NCBI RefSeq assembly: GCF_010389155.1
Contig: NC_057762.1
Span: 35,586,055-35,650,054 of the forward strand
Direction of reading: 5' to 3'
Source: Erigeron canadensis
Taxonomy: Eukaryota; Streptophyta; Magnoliopsida; Asterales; Asteraceae
Length of the DNA stretch: 64,000 nucleotides
Positions 36,529-48,002 of the stretch are shown one piece after another. The notes beneath the pieces are model-generated. The model worked only from the letters and a program-made list of their open reading frames with translations. It was not told where the DNA came from and did not search any database. The translations under genes and the position numbers were made by a program. The stretch's first letter is position 1. Each line of letters begins with the position of its first letter.

Positions 36529-36885
36529 AGGGACCCTTATTTTGAGAACCTGTTTTTTTTAAAAACCGTGAAAACTCCTAAATTTTATATTGGATCACAT
36601 GTTTTTTTTTGTTCGTTCACATGTGAAACGTTATAAAAATATATGTTGTAGAAGATTTTTTTTTCTCAAACCTTATATATAGTCGTTTGTCATATATAAA
36701 CAGAAAATGTGAACAAATTCATTCACAAGTTCATAATAGGCTATTTTAAAAGTTTCTTCTACAACATACATTTTTACATCATTTCACATATGAATAAACA
36801 AAAAAAAAACATGTGAACAAATATATAGTTTACGAGTTTTCATGGTTCTTACCAAAAAAAAAATGGTTCTCAAAATAAGAAATCT
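36529..36885. mobile_element. Foldback MITE, copy 2
   Basis: Almost the whole 357 bp is one inverted repeat: left CTTATTTTGAGAACC and AAATATATGTTGTAGAAG mirror right CTTCTACAACATACATTTTTA and GGTTCTCAAAATAAG. It sits inside a (TA)n tract that continues on both sides (about 36506-36526 and 36897-36912), so it appears to have inserted into a TA microsatellite. Same family as 28279-28555. Confidence 0.85.
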
Positions 36886-36889
36886 TTCT

Positions 36890-37715
36890 CTCTCAATATA
36901 TATATATATATACCAAAAATCAAAAACAAACAAAAACCAAAAAAAAGAAGATAAAACTATGCAAGAAACCAATAATAAAACAAAAGGACAAAAAAAAGAA
37001 GAATCAAAGCGGGCCTTTACGTAGCAACATATGGATTAAAAGGGATGCGACGTTACAAAATTCGGATGGTGTAATGTCTTACATAAATATAAAGTTTTTG
37101 TTGTAGGACTAAACTAAAAACTTTTAAAATTTTTGTAGTGAAGTATAAGACTCCTACAACTTTGTTTTATAACTAAAAATTTAAAAGTTTTGTGATAAAA
37201 CTTAACATTAATATAAATTTTTTTGTTGTAGGACTAAATTAAGAACTTTTAAAACTTTGTGGTGAACTATAAAGCTCCTAAAATTTTGTTGTAGGATTAA
37301 ACTAAAACCTTTGAAAGTTCTGTGATTTGAAACTTAAAACTTCTAAAACTTTACTATTTCTCTCAATTTGCTTTAATATAGTAGATAATATTGCAAAACA
37401 ATTTTCCGGCCATAAGTTTTCGCAAAGCAAGTTGCGCAACACTAAGTCCAAATAAGCTGAAAAAGGCAATAGCAATGCCGGCTACAGCCAACATGTCCAT
37501 GCCATGTATTAGTTGTAAATTATTTTAAAAGAAATAGTGTAATTATTTTAAGGATGGAGAGATTTATAATGTAAATTATTCTATTAAGGGTACTATTAGG
37601 TAGAGATGTTTAAAATGATGAATAAAGGAGATGGGTAGTTTAGGTACTTCAATTCCTCAATTGAGATTTTAAAAAGAGGTTGCTCTGTTATTATGTATTA
37701 TATATATATATATAC
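36890..37715. other. Intergenic, tandemly similar AT-rich sequence
   Basis: Between 37080 and 37350 the phrase TTTTGTTGTAGGACTAAA with AAACTTTTAAAA recurs at least three times, a degenerate tandem repeat. No gene seen. Confidence 0.45.
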
Positions 37716-37919
37716 GGGGGATTGTTATATAAGGTTGTTAGTTTATTAGGTACTTAAGTTTAGGTGTGAAACATTCAAATATTTATTTTTTTAATCGATC
37801 CATAAAATTCAAGGGAAACCAAACATTTATTCATTAAACAAAAAATTTGAAAATTTTTATATGTAAGGGGTTTTACATCTAAGCTTAGATGTCGGACAAT
37901 CTTATATTTACTTTTCCCA
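37716..37919. mobile_element. MULE-type MITE, copy 2 (diverged)
   Basis: Same terminal words as 21914-22102 (TATAAGGTTGT, TAAGTTTAGGTGTG at left; TTTACATCTAAGCTTAGATG and CTTATATTTACTTTTCCC at right) and the same interior CATTTATTCATTAAACAA. Flanking duplication is no longer recognisable, suggesting it is older than copy 1. Confidence 0.75.
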
Positions 37920-37924
37920 TTATA

Positions 37925-40900
37925 TTTATAGATTATATAGATAAGTGATTGAAGTTCATGAGGATAGATTTTCAAGTAAAACTTGATAGCTGATATTCTT
38001 AGCGGACTAAATTTTCAGGTAACGGACATTCGGATATGATATGTGGAAGCTTTTTAGTGGAGATGTATACGCATATCAAGAAGCCTACGTACCAAATCCA
38101 TTGAATGTTGTTTGAAGGTCAAGAGCACGTACAATTAGCTTATGCAACAAAAAGAAAAGGATAAAAGATATCTTATTATATTGGAACTGTCATAACATTT
38201 TCATTTCTAGGATAAATTACTTGAATGTAGTGTTCCTTGACAAACTCCTATATATGTCATTTATGCCCACCAATACGTTCCATCAAGCGTATTGAAGATA
38301 TCATCATGCTACTATTGGAACTTTGACATGCGCTTGATATATATGATTTACCAATATATTGTGAAACATATGTTAATTCAGTTTACTGGAACAGTTCATT
38401 GACGTGTTTATTAGGCGTTTGATTTGCTTGGACATATTAAAAGTACCATTGGAGGATGGCCTCATACAAGGGTAAAGTCAAGTATTGAACTTGTGCATTA
38501 ATTAATAGAACTTGGTTTACGTTAATTATGTAAGTGTAGGATGATGACTTAGAAAAATATCTTTCATATTTCATGTTGCATTAAGGTCGGTATTACTGGT
38601 ATTGAATGATTTGGTACCATAACCTTAAATCATCAAATGTAAGAACCAAATATCGTATTCGGCTCCGTTTAGGTGTTTCGGTATTTTACGGACTTTTGCT
38701 CATATATCTCATAAGCAAGATACACAAATCTTCTCAAGATGTAAATATTTTAAAATAAGAAATCGAAATAAAAAAATTGTTGACTTATTGTTGCTAACAT
38801 ATGTCATGATATTGTGAATCCAAGGAAGATTAATTATTTGTGATAAGAAGAGTCTTTATTTCTTTTAAAAACAAGGAACTATTAGAATATAAGTCAGCCA
38901 ACGTGATTCAAACTTTGGCAATAAAGAAAAAATGATGGCATGGCATGTTGGACGGTGAACATATCATTTATCACTTATTCACATTTTAATCTTTCTACAC
39001 AAACAATATAATTTACATTATTTTCTAGATAATATTAGTCAAATACTGCTTAAACAGTCGGTTTTCACACGTTCCATGTGATGGCACATGAACAAGGAAT
39101 TAATTGTTAGTAACGTCAAGAGCAGGGTAATCAGTAACATACTAACATGTGGATGGTAGAGTCGGTTATGACCTATGTTAAAAAGTTTAATAGTAATATA
39201 TTTTAGTTTAAACTATTTTTAATAGATAAAATTTGGCCGAAACTCAGAATTTTAATTTGTAGGTTGTTTGTGTTGGGCAAATTTTTGAGCTACTCGGAAC
39301 CAAAGTTTTGTTTCCGTATCACCTATGTTGAGTGCATGTTACCCAAAGTTTTTTTTTTAAAACTTTCATGTTATCCAAAGTTCTTAAGAAAACAATTTAT
39401 ACAACACCAATTTATAAATGTATACCATTAAATATGTTTTATTGTCTTGTACTGATTAATACTATAAAGCACCTTTGTTAATGTTATGTATCGTTAACAA
39501 CTGATTTCGATAAATGGGTTAACATGTTGGCGGCCTTTATCTTATTTTTTGTTTTTGGAAATAATTAAGAATTTATTATGTGACGAGCATGGTACCTGCG
39601 CAATGCGGCAACAATAGTGAATAAGGTGGTCCGCTTTATTAGGGATTTTGGGTAGTTACGTAAAGACAAAAAAGTTCAAGGGCAAATAAGGTATTTCAAA
39701 AACAGAAATATTTAATAGGAGAGATTTGCTTTATTAAGAAGTAGAGATAAATTAGCGAGTACTGACTGCCATTACATCATTATAAATTATTATTATTGTA
39801 TCATTTCCAACACTAAAATATTGTTACCAAACATACCCGATATATATCCGTTGACTACTCACAACATAAAATTAGTGGTCAAATGACTAGCATTGGTGAG
39901 AACTCCACTCATTGATATGAGATATCAGCTACCCTGCAAGGCGGTAACGAATCAAATTATCCGTAAACACAAATATTTTACATTTATTAGTAAACATGCA
40001 AATTGTATAATCCAGACAGGACATTTTGGTTCTACATGGAAAACAAAATCAATTAAAAAACGACTTGTTATTTAAAGAACTTTATAAGATTACATTTCAT
40101 GTATAACTTAGCTACCGCTATTACGGAATTATGTCACAGTGGGGATGATAATTAAAGTTTCTCTTGGTTGACCGTAGTTCTGGATTCAGGCCAGGGCAAG
40201 GGTGCAGTTGTCACACTTTGGCTCTTTGACTTCTTTATAACCAATTATACGTTGTCATATGTATTTGTCAATTGCTTACCAATTTTTGCCAAAACTTGGC
40301 CAATATAAAAGGTATAGTGTCAAAATCTTGCCAAAATGCCAAAAGTTACTAGAACCCCCAAAACAAAAAATATGGCATGTCTTTGTACTTGCTTTTGTGA
40401 ACAAAAAAAGTCAAAGAGAAGCCACAATCGGCCAAATATAGTCAATGGAAGAAGCCACAACAAAGTGCCAATGCTTGTCAATAGATATGGCACAATGAAT
40501 GCAATGACCCAATACTTGTCAATAGAAAGAACCGATTGAATCTGCCGACTGTACCCTTCTGAAATCGAACTTTCAAAAAAAAAAGTTAACTTAAAAACCA
40601 AAATAACGCTTTTTTAAAGGGGGGGAGTCGAACGCGAGCTCCCGTGCGAGATGGATAAGGTTGCAGCAAGTTGAGAGAGCTTCAAGTGTCACTACGGCGA
40701 GATGGGACGGCGAGTTCGGAGCTCGCAGAGGGCTGAAGTAGAGATGAGGGAGAAGGGACTAAAAGTGACACATATTCAAACTGAAATGGGAACGTTACAG
40801 GGACTGCTAGCGTAACAAATCAGGCGCCAGGTACTAATTGCGTAAAGTTGCTGAAACTTTGTTTTTTCTTATTTTCCTGAGAAATTAGGATCCAAAGTTT

Positions 40901-40950
40901 TTTTTAATTTTATTTATCTATTATCTATAAATCAATTTAACAATATAGGC
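37925..40950. other. Intergenic, no gene seen
   Basis: Long AT-rich stretch. A copy of the dispersed motif (CATGGTACCTGCGCAATGCGG) lies at 39588-39610. 40250-40540 has many GCCAA and TTGTCAATA words in both orientations, perhaps a degenerate element. 40618-40860 is GC-richer, starts GGGGGGAGTCGAACGCGAG, and has a weak tRNA-like B box on the minus strand (CGTTCGACTCC); it may be a SINE fragment. No coding region is convincing. Confidence 0.4.
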
Positions 40951-40954
40951 CAAT

Positions 40955-41085
40955 TTATTTTTTTTATATATAAACCAAATGTAATATATAAACTAATATT
41001 TTTTTATTTTCTTATATATAAACCAAATTTCTTTTTTATTTTCTTATATATAAACCAATTTATCTTCTTATATATAAACCAAAAT
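40955..41085. repeat. Degenerate tandem repeat of TTATATATAAACCAA
   Basis: Five copies of the core TATATATAAACCAA spaced about 25-30 bp with T-rich spacers. Confidence 0.8.
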
Positions 41086-41481
41086 AGTATATTAATTTCT
41101 AAAATACCATTTTAGTTAAAAAAAAAAGGTACAACGGCTAGAAACCAAATTGTTTTTATTATGTACGGTGAAGTTTAATTATGTATTGTTTTTATTTTTA
41201 ATATATAATGTGTTTTAAATATTATGCAATGTGTTTTGTTATTAATAAAACATATAAATTGAAAAAAGAAAATGTTAATTATGCAAAGTTTATAATGTTA
41301 AGGGTAAACATTTGAAGAAAAGGTTGAGTGTGATGGTTGTCACTAAAAAAGGTTGTAAGGTTGAAATTGGGTAAAGAAATTTGATTGGATAATTGGAAGG
41401 AGATGAGAGGGATATTGATGACTCCCTCCACCTTATATGGATTTTGACTTAATTCAAGATTTGTCGATCCAAATGTTATTA

Positions 41482-41738
41482 CTCCCTCCGTCCCTTCAAA
41501 TGTGTCATAGTTTGAATTTCCAAAGTCTTTTTTTATAAACTTTGACCATAAATATATATATTTTTGTGTTATATAAAATTTGATGAAAATTATACTAATG
41601 AAAACACGTCTAAAACACAATCACTCCATATAACTTTCATCAAGTATTATCAAACACATATAAAATCATTAAAGGTCAAAGTTAGAAAACTTGGACTTTG
41701 AAAATTCAAAATGTGACACTTTTAATGGGACGGGGGAG
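41482..41738. mobile_element. Stowaway-type (Tc1/mariner) MITE
   Basis: 257 bp, starting CTCCCTCCGTCCC and ending GGGACGGGGGAG, flanked by TA on both sides (41480-41481 and 41739-41740). These are the classic Stowaway ends and target duplication. A second CTCCCTCCACC near 41424 may be part of an older copy. The 113-codon minus frame across it is not a gene. Confidence 0.93.
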
Positions 41739-42060
41739 TATTAATTAATCATTGATGTCGCATTAATTAGCCCATCTCCATTTTCTAAGCAACCGAGTAG
41801 ACAACATGTTCTCAGCCTCAGGGATCCAATACACATGCATATATTTTCCCCCACATGGGGATCTAATTAATTTGCATATTCTTTAGTCTTAAAATCAATA
41901 ACGGGCATGTTGTGCTCTGACCTAATCTATCGTTAGCGAACAAAAAAGCACGATGAGGAGGATATATTCATGACGATATAGGCACGTACGTATTACAAAG
42001 TTTGTATAGCGAGGAGAATCATTTCAAGCTGCTAGCATGCCTATTTGATGTGTTTTTACA

Positions 42061-43365
42061 CAGAGGCGGAGTCAGAATTTTTTATTGGCAGGGCTGAGTA
42101 ACAAAAGATTCGATGTTGATATCGAGTTAATGTCTGGGGCAAAATTGTTACAGTATGCTCTTACCAAAATTTATTGATCTCTCAACCATTTCATTGGTAC
42201 ATTCTAGTTAATAATACTCATTGGTGTCGTGACTTGATATTTAGATGAAATCATACAAGTATCTTATTTATTAAACATTACTTGTGAGCCATAAGACCAA
42301 ACAAACATCAAAGTCATCTGTTGTATATAACTAATTATCTAAACTCTTTCTATCACTCAATATATAATTATACTATAACTACATTCATGTCTCTTGAATA
42401 CTTGAAAGAAAATCTATGCTGTAACTTTAAAAGACTTATACTTCAATATCAAATATCATTGCATACTATGTATAAAATACAAAAAAGTTCTAATCGAATA
42501 ATATGAAAAAATCCCTTTTAACGACAAAAGAGAAAAAAGTAGGAAAAACAACATAGATATGCAATTTTGTACAAAGTAAAATAAAGAATACTCTAACACT
42601 GTATTCTCAAGTTTTTATTAAAAGAAAAGAAAAGGGAAAATTGGATAGAGAAAGAAAGGATAGATAATTATATAAAAAATAGGCATTTTTGAGTTGAAAG
42701 AAAAAAAAAGAAAGTTGATAGTTAAATGTACTATAGAGTTAGAATGGAAGGAAAAGAAAGGATAAAAAAATACAATTTTACATTTGTAGCCTTGTAATAA
42801 TTAAAACCTTTATATAAGTTTGAGGGGTATAATAATAATTTCACCACTTTTCCTTTCAAATCTTGCCACTTTTGGCAAGAAAGTTTTGGGATCAAAACAT
42901 CATATTTTTCCCTTTCTTTCCCTTCCCTTTCTTTTAAAACAAAAACTCAAGAATTAAAAAACTATTAGTTTCTTACCCTTTATTTTCTTATCTCTTCAAA
43001 ATAAAACTCAAGAATGCACTCTAAAAAATTAAGGTTTAAAAAAAGATTTATTAATATTACAGGGGCTAAAATGAAACATTTTATCTTTAACTCAAGAGCA
43101 TCTCATCTCCTTCATTCATTCACCTGCAAATAAATTCATTCGACATTTACAAGTTAAAATAAACAATTACATCGCCGTGATTTCATTGACATTCCAAAAG
43201 GCATAAAATTAGTATTTATGTGTTATAAAGGTTGGTTGCAAGTTGGGGGTGGCTTGGAACCTTTCTGTCGCCATTCTCCCCGGCATTGCTTGCAACTTCC
43301 GACGAAAAACATAGTTGTTGGCGGGGGCTAAGCACCGGCTAGCCCCTCCCCTGACTCCGCCTCTG
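42061..43365. mobile_element. hAT-type non-autonomous element, 1.3 kb
   Basis: Starts CAGAGGCGGAGTCAG and ends CTGACTCCGCCTCTG, a perfect 15-bp inverted repeat of hAT style. Flanks TTTTTACA and TTTTTACT match at 7 of 8 bases (an exact GTTTTTAC duplication results if the boundary is shifted by one). The interior is AT-rich with no transposase. The right end carries a short GC-rich stretch (43290-43350). Confidence 0.85.
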
Positions 43366-43429
43366 TTTTTACTAATTTCTTTTAGCGTATGTATACATAT
43401 ACGTTTATTATTCTTGCTATGGTTATAGC

Positions 43430-43610
43430 GTTGGTTGTTATAAAACAAATATTAAATTAAAATACAAAGATTTAATCCTTAAATCATGGTAGAGTTGATC
43501 TACAAAGATTTACGAAATACAAATACATACATTGATGCACAATGATTTTTATAATGTACTTTGATTTTAAGAACCTATTACTTAATTTGTTTTATTTTAA
43601 CTTAAACCTA
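43430..43610. mobile_element. Small TIR element, GTAAAACAAGTATTAA family, copy 2 (diverged)
   Basis: Left TATAAAACAAATATTAAATTAAAA and right TTTGTTTTATTTTAACTTAAA mirror each other. The interior GATTTAATCCTTAAATCATGG and GATGCACAATGATTTTTAT match 36303-36500. Confidence 0.6.
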
Positions 43611-43614
43611 TTGT

Positions 43615-45660
43615 TATATGATACTTTGGTATACGGCTAATAGTAATTATAATGTTCCCCGAGTCTATTTAAAACCTATTGTATTCTCAGTTTCTCAGTC
43701 ATGTTCGATTCTAAGCCTTTTTTTTGTTTATTTTTCCCTTTACATCTCTTTCAATTCTTTGTTTATAATACGTCGACAATAGTGTTTTCCAAAATGCAAT
43801 TTATAATAGTTTATGGTTATATCATCTTCAACCTCCTTGCCTTTAAAATAAGTTGTTACATGAAGAAATGAAAGTAAAAAATATATAAAAAAAACATGGG
43901 TTAAATTACGTTGATTACAAAAAAACATAACAATACATTGGTAATATATCCCTAGATTTAAATATAAAGAGTTTGATTAAATTATCAAGTTCATCATTTC
44001 AGTACATATAAACTGTACAAACGAATACAAGTATCAATACAAACAGTTACCTCGAAGTTAATTTTATAATGATAAATTAACCTAATTGATATGCTTAAAA
44101 ATCAACCTAATTATATGATGATGACACATGAAAGAATTAAAGGATAATATTAGGAAAAGATATTTAATGGAATCCACAATTCCACATGTCAAGCTATTAA
44201 AGTATTAGGTTGATTTTTAGACTTATAAGTTAAGTTGATTGATATTTTCATTTTATCGATAGGATAATTATATTTGTGCAGTTAGTTACGCGTTACTTGC
44301 GTACTGCAAGACTAGAAACGACTAGTAGTGATTATTTACCAAGTAGTAACCTTTGATGATAAAAACTGTAAATTATTCTAATGATATTAAGCTTTGCTAC
44401 ATCTAATTTCCATTGTGTTGTTTTTCCCTTTATTTAAATTGTAGTTTGTGAAAGAATATGTGACGATAAGGGTAAAACCGTAGAAAGCTGCATCTTATTG
44501 CAATAGCATTAGATAATCAAGTACCAATAATTTTGGTTGAACCCGATTAAAGTTTTGAGTGGAATTAAACAAGTAATATATGCACAAATAAATTCAACTT
44601 GCACATGAAATAATTGGGAGACCCTATATGAAGGTTCCACTTAACCCTGATTTTTGAAACATCCACACATTAAAGTTCATGGCTTTATAATAGATGGATT
44701 AAATTTTATAACCCCACGTTAGAAAATAATGGAAGACCAAAATTCTATAGGATTTATATTTTTTTTATCTGGAAATGTATATTCTACATTTAAACTCTCC
44801 CAAATACAATTTTATTACATGTGCCAACAATTGAATGTTGCAAAATCTAGGTTATCTGATATTGACAAAAGTTTAAAAATATCTATGAGTTTGAGTGTTA
44901 AAGATTAGAGTTTACTTTTTGTAAAGCAAACGCTATAAGTTATAAAAGACTAATGTTTCATCACCCATTTTGAGTTTTTAAACACCAAAAGTTATAAAAG
45001 ATTATAATGAGTTTATCAAGCAAAGAGAAATGATCCGACATTTGATCAAATTGTCATGACCAAACACAAAGTTAACCTAATACGGGAATCTTAAATGATT
45101 GGTCTTAGTTTTTAATTATATATACAAACCGAAAATTTGACTATCTTTGTCATATGAATTCATAAAAAAATTTATACATATTTATATATAACCACTGCTT
45201 TACAATTCCATGTAGGATTAGTTGTGTCTTAGTTGTTTCGAAGGGAAATAATGACAAACAAAATCATATTAAAATAAACTACCAAACATATTTGGTGAAG
45301 TCACATGGATAAGCAGTGTGATTAGTACATATATGTGACCAAAACTTAGAGAATAGGATAGCTATATAGAAATATAATAGTTTATTCTCACCAAAATCAA
45401 CATTAATAATATAATCCTAGCTATATAAAAATTATTATACACATATAAGTTGGATGGTGGTTGAGGTGTTGTAATTATGGGGGCATATGACATCAACTAT
45501 ACAATAATCTTCACAACCAATGTAATCAGCAATTGTTGGGGGCAAGAAATGTGACCGAAATCAATTTCAAGTTAACATCTACATTAAAAAGGACAAGTTG
45601 ATATCAAGGTGGGATGAATATAGAAAGTATCGCCTATTTACATTGGAAAACTGTTAAGAG
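43615..45660. other. Intergenic, no gene seen
   Basis: AT-rich sequence without supported coding regions, RNA genes or defined element ends. Confidence 0.5.
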
Positions 45661-45664
45661 TTAA

Positions 45665-45950
45665 GTTCGCGTTTGGTTCACAGAATTTGATGAAATTATA
45701 ATTGAATTTCATTCCTTAGTGTGTTTGGTTGGTTAAAGATGAAAGAATCACATTCCGTTGGAATGTTAACCTCCCTTCATTTGATGGAATCCCCTCCATT
45801 CCGTTGGAGGATAGGGGATGGAATTTCATTCCGTCCCTTACTTAAAGCTTCAAAAATCAAAAACATTCCGTCAAATTCCATTCCTTCCGATTCCAATTCC
45901 TTCGAAAGATTTCATTCCATCCAAAAACATTCTGTGAACCAAACGTGCCC
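45665..45950. mobile_element. Harbinger/Tourist-like MITE
   Basis: 286 bp with TAA on each side (45662-45664 and 45951-45953). Left end GTTCGCGTTTGGTTCACAGAA and right end the complement of GGGCACGTTTGGTTCACAGAA. TTCATTCC and its complement are repeated throughout. The 80-codon frame inside is TE sequence. Confidence 0.85.
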
Positions 45951-45954
45951 TAAG

Positions 45955-47012
45955 ACTTTGTGATCCTGCACAATTTGATGAATCCAAATGCTCATAAATA
46001 TTTGATGGACAATAATCCTCAATATTGGTTTAGGGCATTATTAATTGAGCTATATAGAGGATGTGAGGTTTTTAAGAATAGTTTTAAGCATGCGTTAGTG
46101 ATTACAAATTTACTTTTACAATAGCATCAATACCGGACAAAACAAACAGTAGGTGGCATAAAGAATTGTTAAGCCAAGCAACTCTTTATCGAGTGAACAA
46201 AATAGTCAAACACAAAGATTTAAAATTTAGTATGCGGTACCTGAACAAGTGAGTAACTAAAAGGGTACGATTCTGTTTTATGTTATTTTAGTTTATTTTG
46301 ACAAATGTCTTATGTATTTAAGCAAGACACTATAAGCAAAAAGAGAAAATTGTATGATGGATCAGCTTGTTGAGTTGTGACTAATTTGAGATCTAAAGTA
46401 TGTTTATATATAGTTTATATAAATGTTGTACTTATTATTATGTCAACAATACTATCAAATTATCTAGCTAAAAAATTGAAATTATCAATGAACGAGCTTC
46501 AAATTATGCTCGAGCTTGACTCAAACTTGAATCGAAGTTTAATTCTACGAGTCAAGTGTAAATAGCCCAAGAATAGCTCGACTCGTTTACACCCTACCCC
46601 TGTGAAGAAGAGTAAAGGGAGAAACTATACACTCGTATTTAGAAAACTTATCTCGAGTGTGGCTCATCTCATCCTTTTGTCTTTGGAGTTCCTAGTAGAT
46701 ACAAAGTTATCAGCTTGACTATATGTCCCGTTCTTTGAACTTATTTTCTAACGAAATTGTCAGCTTATCTTCATTTAATCTAGTTTCGCTTTTTTTTTTT
46801 TTGGTCTTGAATACCCTTCATAATGTGGGGGTGTATATGATTGGTCAGATACAAATTGAATGTGTTTATCGAGTCATAGTCAGAGGCTCCACTAGGCTTT
46901 GCTGTAAAAGAGTATGATATGGATGGTACGGACCAAGGCCCAGTAAACAATGATCGCTCGCTATAAGTTAAGCCCAAATCATTGGATTATAAGGCCCACC
47001 AACAATCCCATA
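45955..47012. other. Intergenic, no gene seen
   Basis: AT-rich with no defined element. The small frames at 46377-46565 and 46723-46917 lack support. Confidence 0.5.
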
Positions 47013-47023
47013 ATAAATATTAA

Positions 47024-47992
47024 GGGTAACTGCAGAAAATAGAAAGCACATTTCGGTCAATTCACGAAAATAGCAGTGACCTTTAAAAGTTTTACTTTTT
47101 AGAAATGAACTTTCATTTATTCACGAAAATAATAACATTTGACACGTGTACATGATGACGTAGACATTTTTTTAATTAAGTGGCATTTTTTAATGACATG
47201 ACATTATTTTTTATTTATTTATTATGTAATTTTTATCAGCCGTGTCATTTCCCCAAAAAAATGACATGACTCCGTTTCAGTTCTGACAAGGTATTTTTTT
47301 TTCGTCATTTTCCTCTGGAACTAATTTCAGCTTAATTTTATTGATTTCTGTTGAGTCTCTTCCTATTTCAAACATTAAAAAGCTGAAAAGCTGTGTATGA
47401 AGATCTTAAAGGAGACATAGATCTAGCTCTTCTTCATTCGTCTATCTCGAGAAAAAAAATAAAAAATGTCAAAACGTCGTCGTTTTAGTCGAAGGGAGAT
47501 TCTGAGGAAGTTCAAGGTGAGACGAGAGTTTCATAGGCCGGATCTGGACCGTTTAAGAATAGTTCGTCGACAGATGACATAGATCTAGATAACGGGGGTC
47601 CAGAGGTTAGCTCGAACTCGAACAAATCGCCGTCGTTTTCTAAATTAGTTGAAGAAATCGAGAAGAAACCACCTCCAACACCGCCGTCGTCGGTGTTGAA
47701 GTAATCCAACAATAAATGAGAGTTTATTGCTAGAAAGTGAAACTTTTAAAGGTTACCGCTATTTTCGTAAATTGGTCGAAAGGTCCTTTATATTTTCTGT
47801 AGTTATAAAGTATGCCACGTCATTAAAAAATGACACGTAATCAAAAAATATGCATGTAATCATGTACGCATGTCAAATGTTACTATTTTCGGGAATAAAT
47901 GAAAGTTCATTTCTAAAAAGTAAAACTTTTAAAGGTCACTGCTATTTTCATGAATTGGTCGAAAGGTGCTTTCTATTTTCTGCAGTTATCCC
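47024..47992. mobile_element. Pack-MULE-like element carrying a host gene fragment
   Basis: 969 bp flanked by a perfect 10-bp target duplication TAAATATTAA (47014-47023 and 47993-48002). Ends GGGTAACTGCAGAAAATAG and the complement of GGGATAACTGCAGAAAATAG extend into inverted repeats well over 90 bp. Long TIRs and a 9-11-bp duplication define Mutator-like elements. The right side has the terminal sequence twice (inner copy near 47720-47810, outer near 47880-47992). The GC-richer middle (47470-47712) is coding-like host DNA, and there is no transposase, the definition of a Pack-MULE. Confidence 0.85.
47469..47712 (-). pseudogene. Captured host gene fragment, MAKR-like motif
   Basis: On the minus strand the frame reads FFSISSTNLEND, LFEFELTSGPPLSRSMSS, VDELFLNG. 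One extra base at about 47546-47547 then shifts the frame, after which the sense continues QIRPMKLSSHLELPQ to a stop at 47471-47469. The DELF-x-NG-Q-IRPMKL signature, preceded by an acidic Ser-rich stretch, resembles plant membrane-associated kinase regulator (MAKR)-type proteins; the family call is tentative. There is no promoter, start or C-terminus, and it lies wholly inside MULE inverted repeats. Confidence 0.55.
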
Positions 47993-48002
47993 TAAATATT
48001 AA

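Noticed and set aside
40618..40860. Possible tRNA or SINE (GAGTCGAACGCGAGC, antisense B box)
   Set aside because: B box is imperfect, no A box or tail found; left as an unassigned GC-rich patch.
41279..41620. 113-codon minus-strand frame
   Set aside because: Crosses a Stowaway MITE boundary and has a non-coding composition.
45721..45963. 80-codon frame
   Set aside because: Entirely inside a Tourist-like MITE made of repeated TTCATTCC words.
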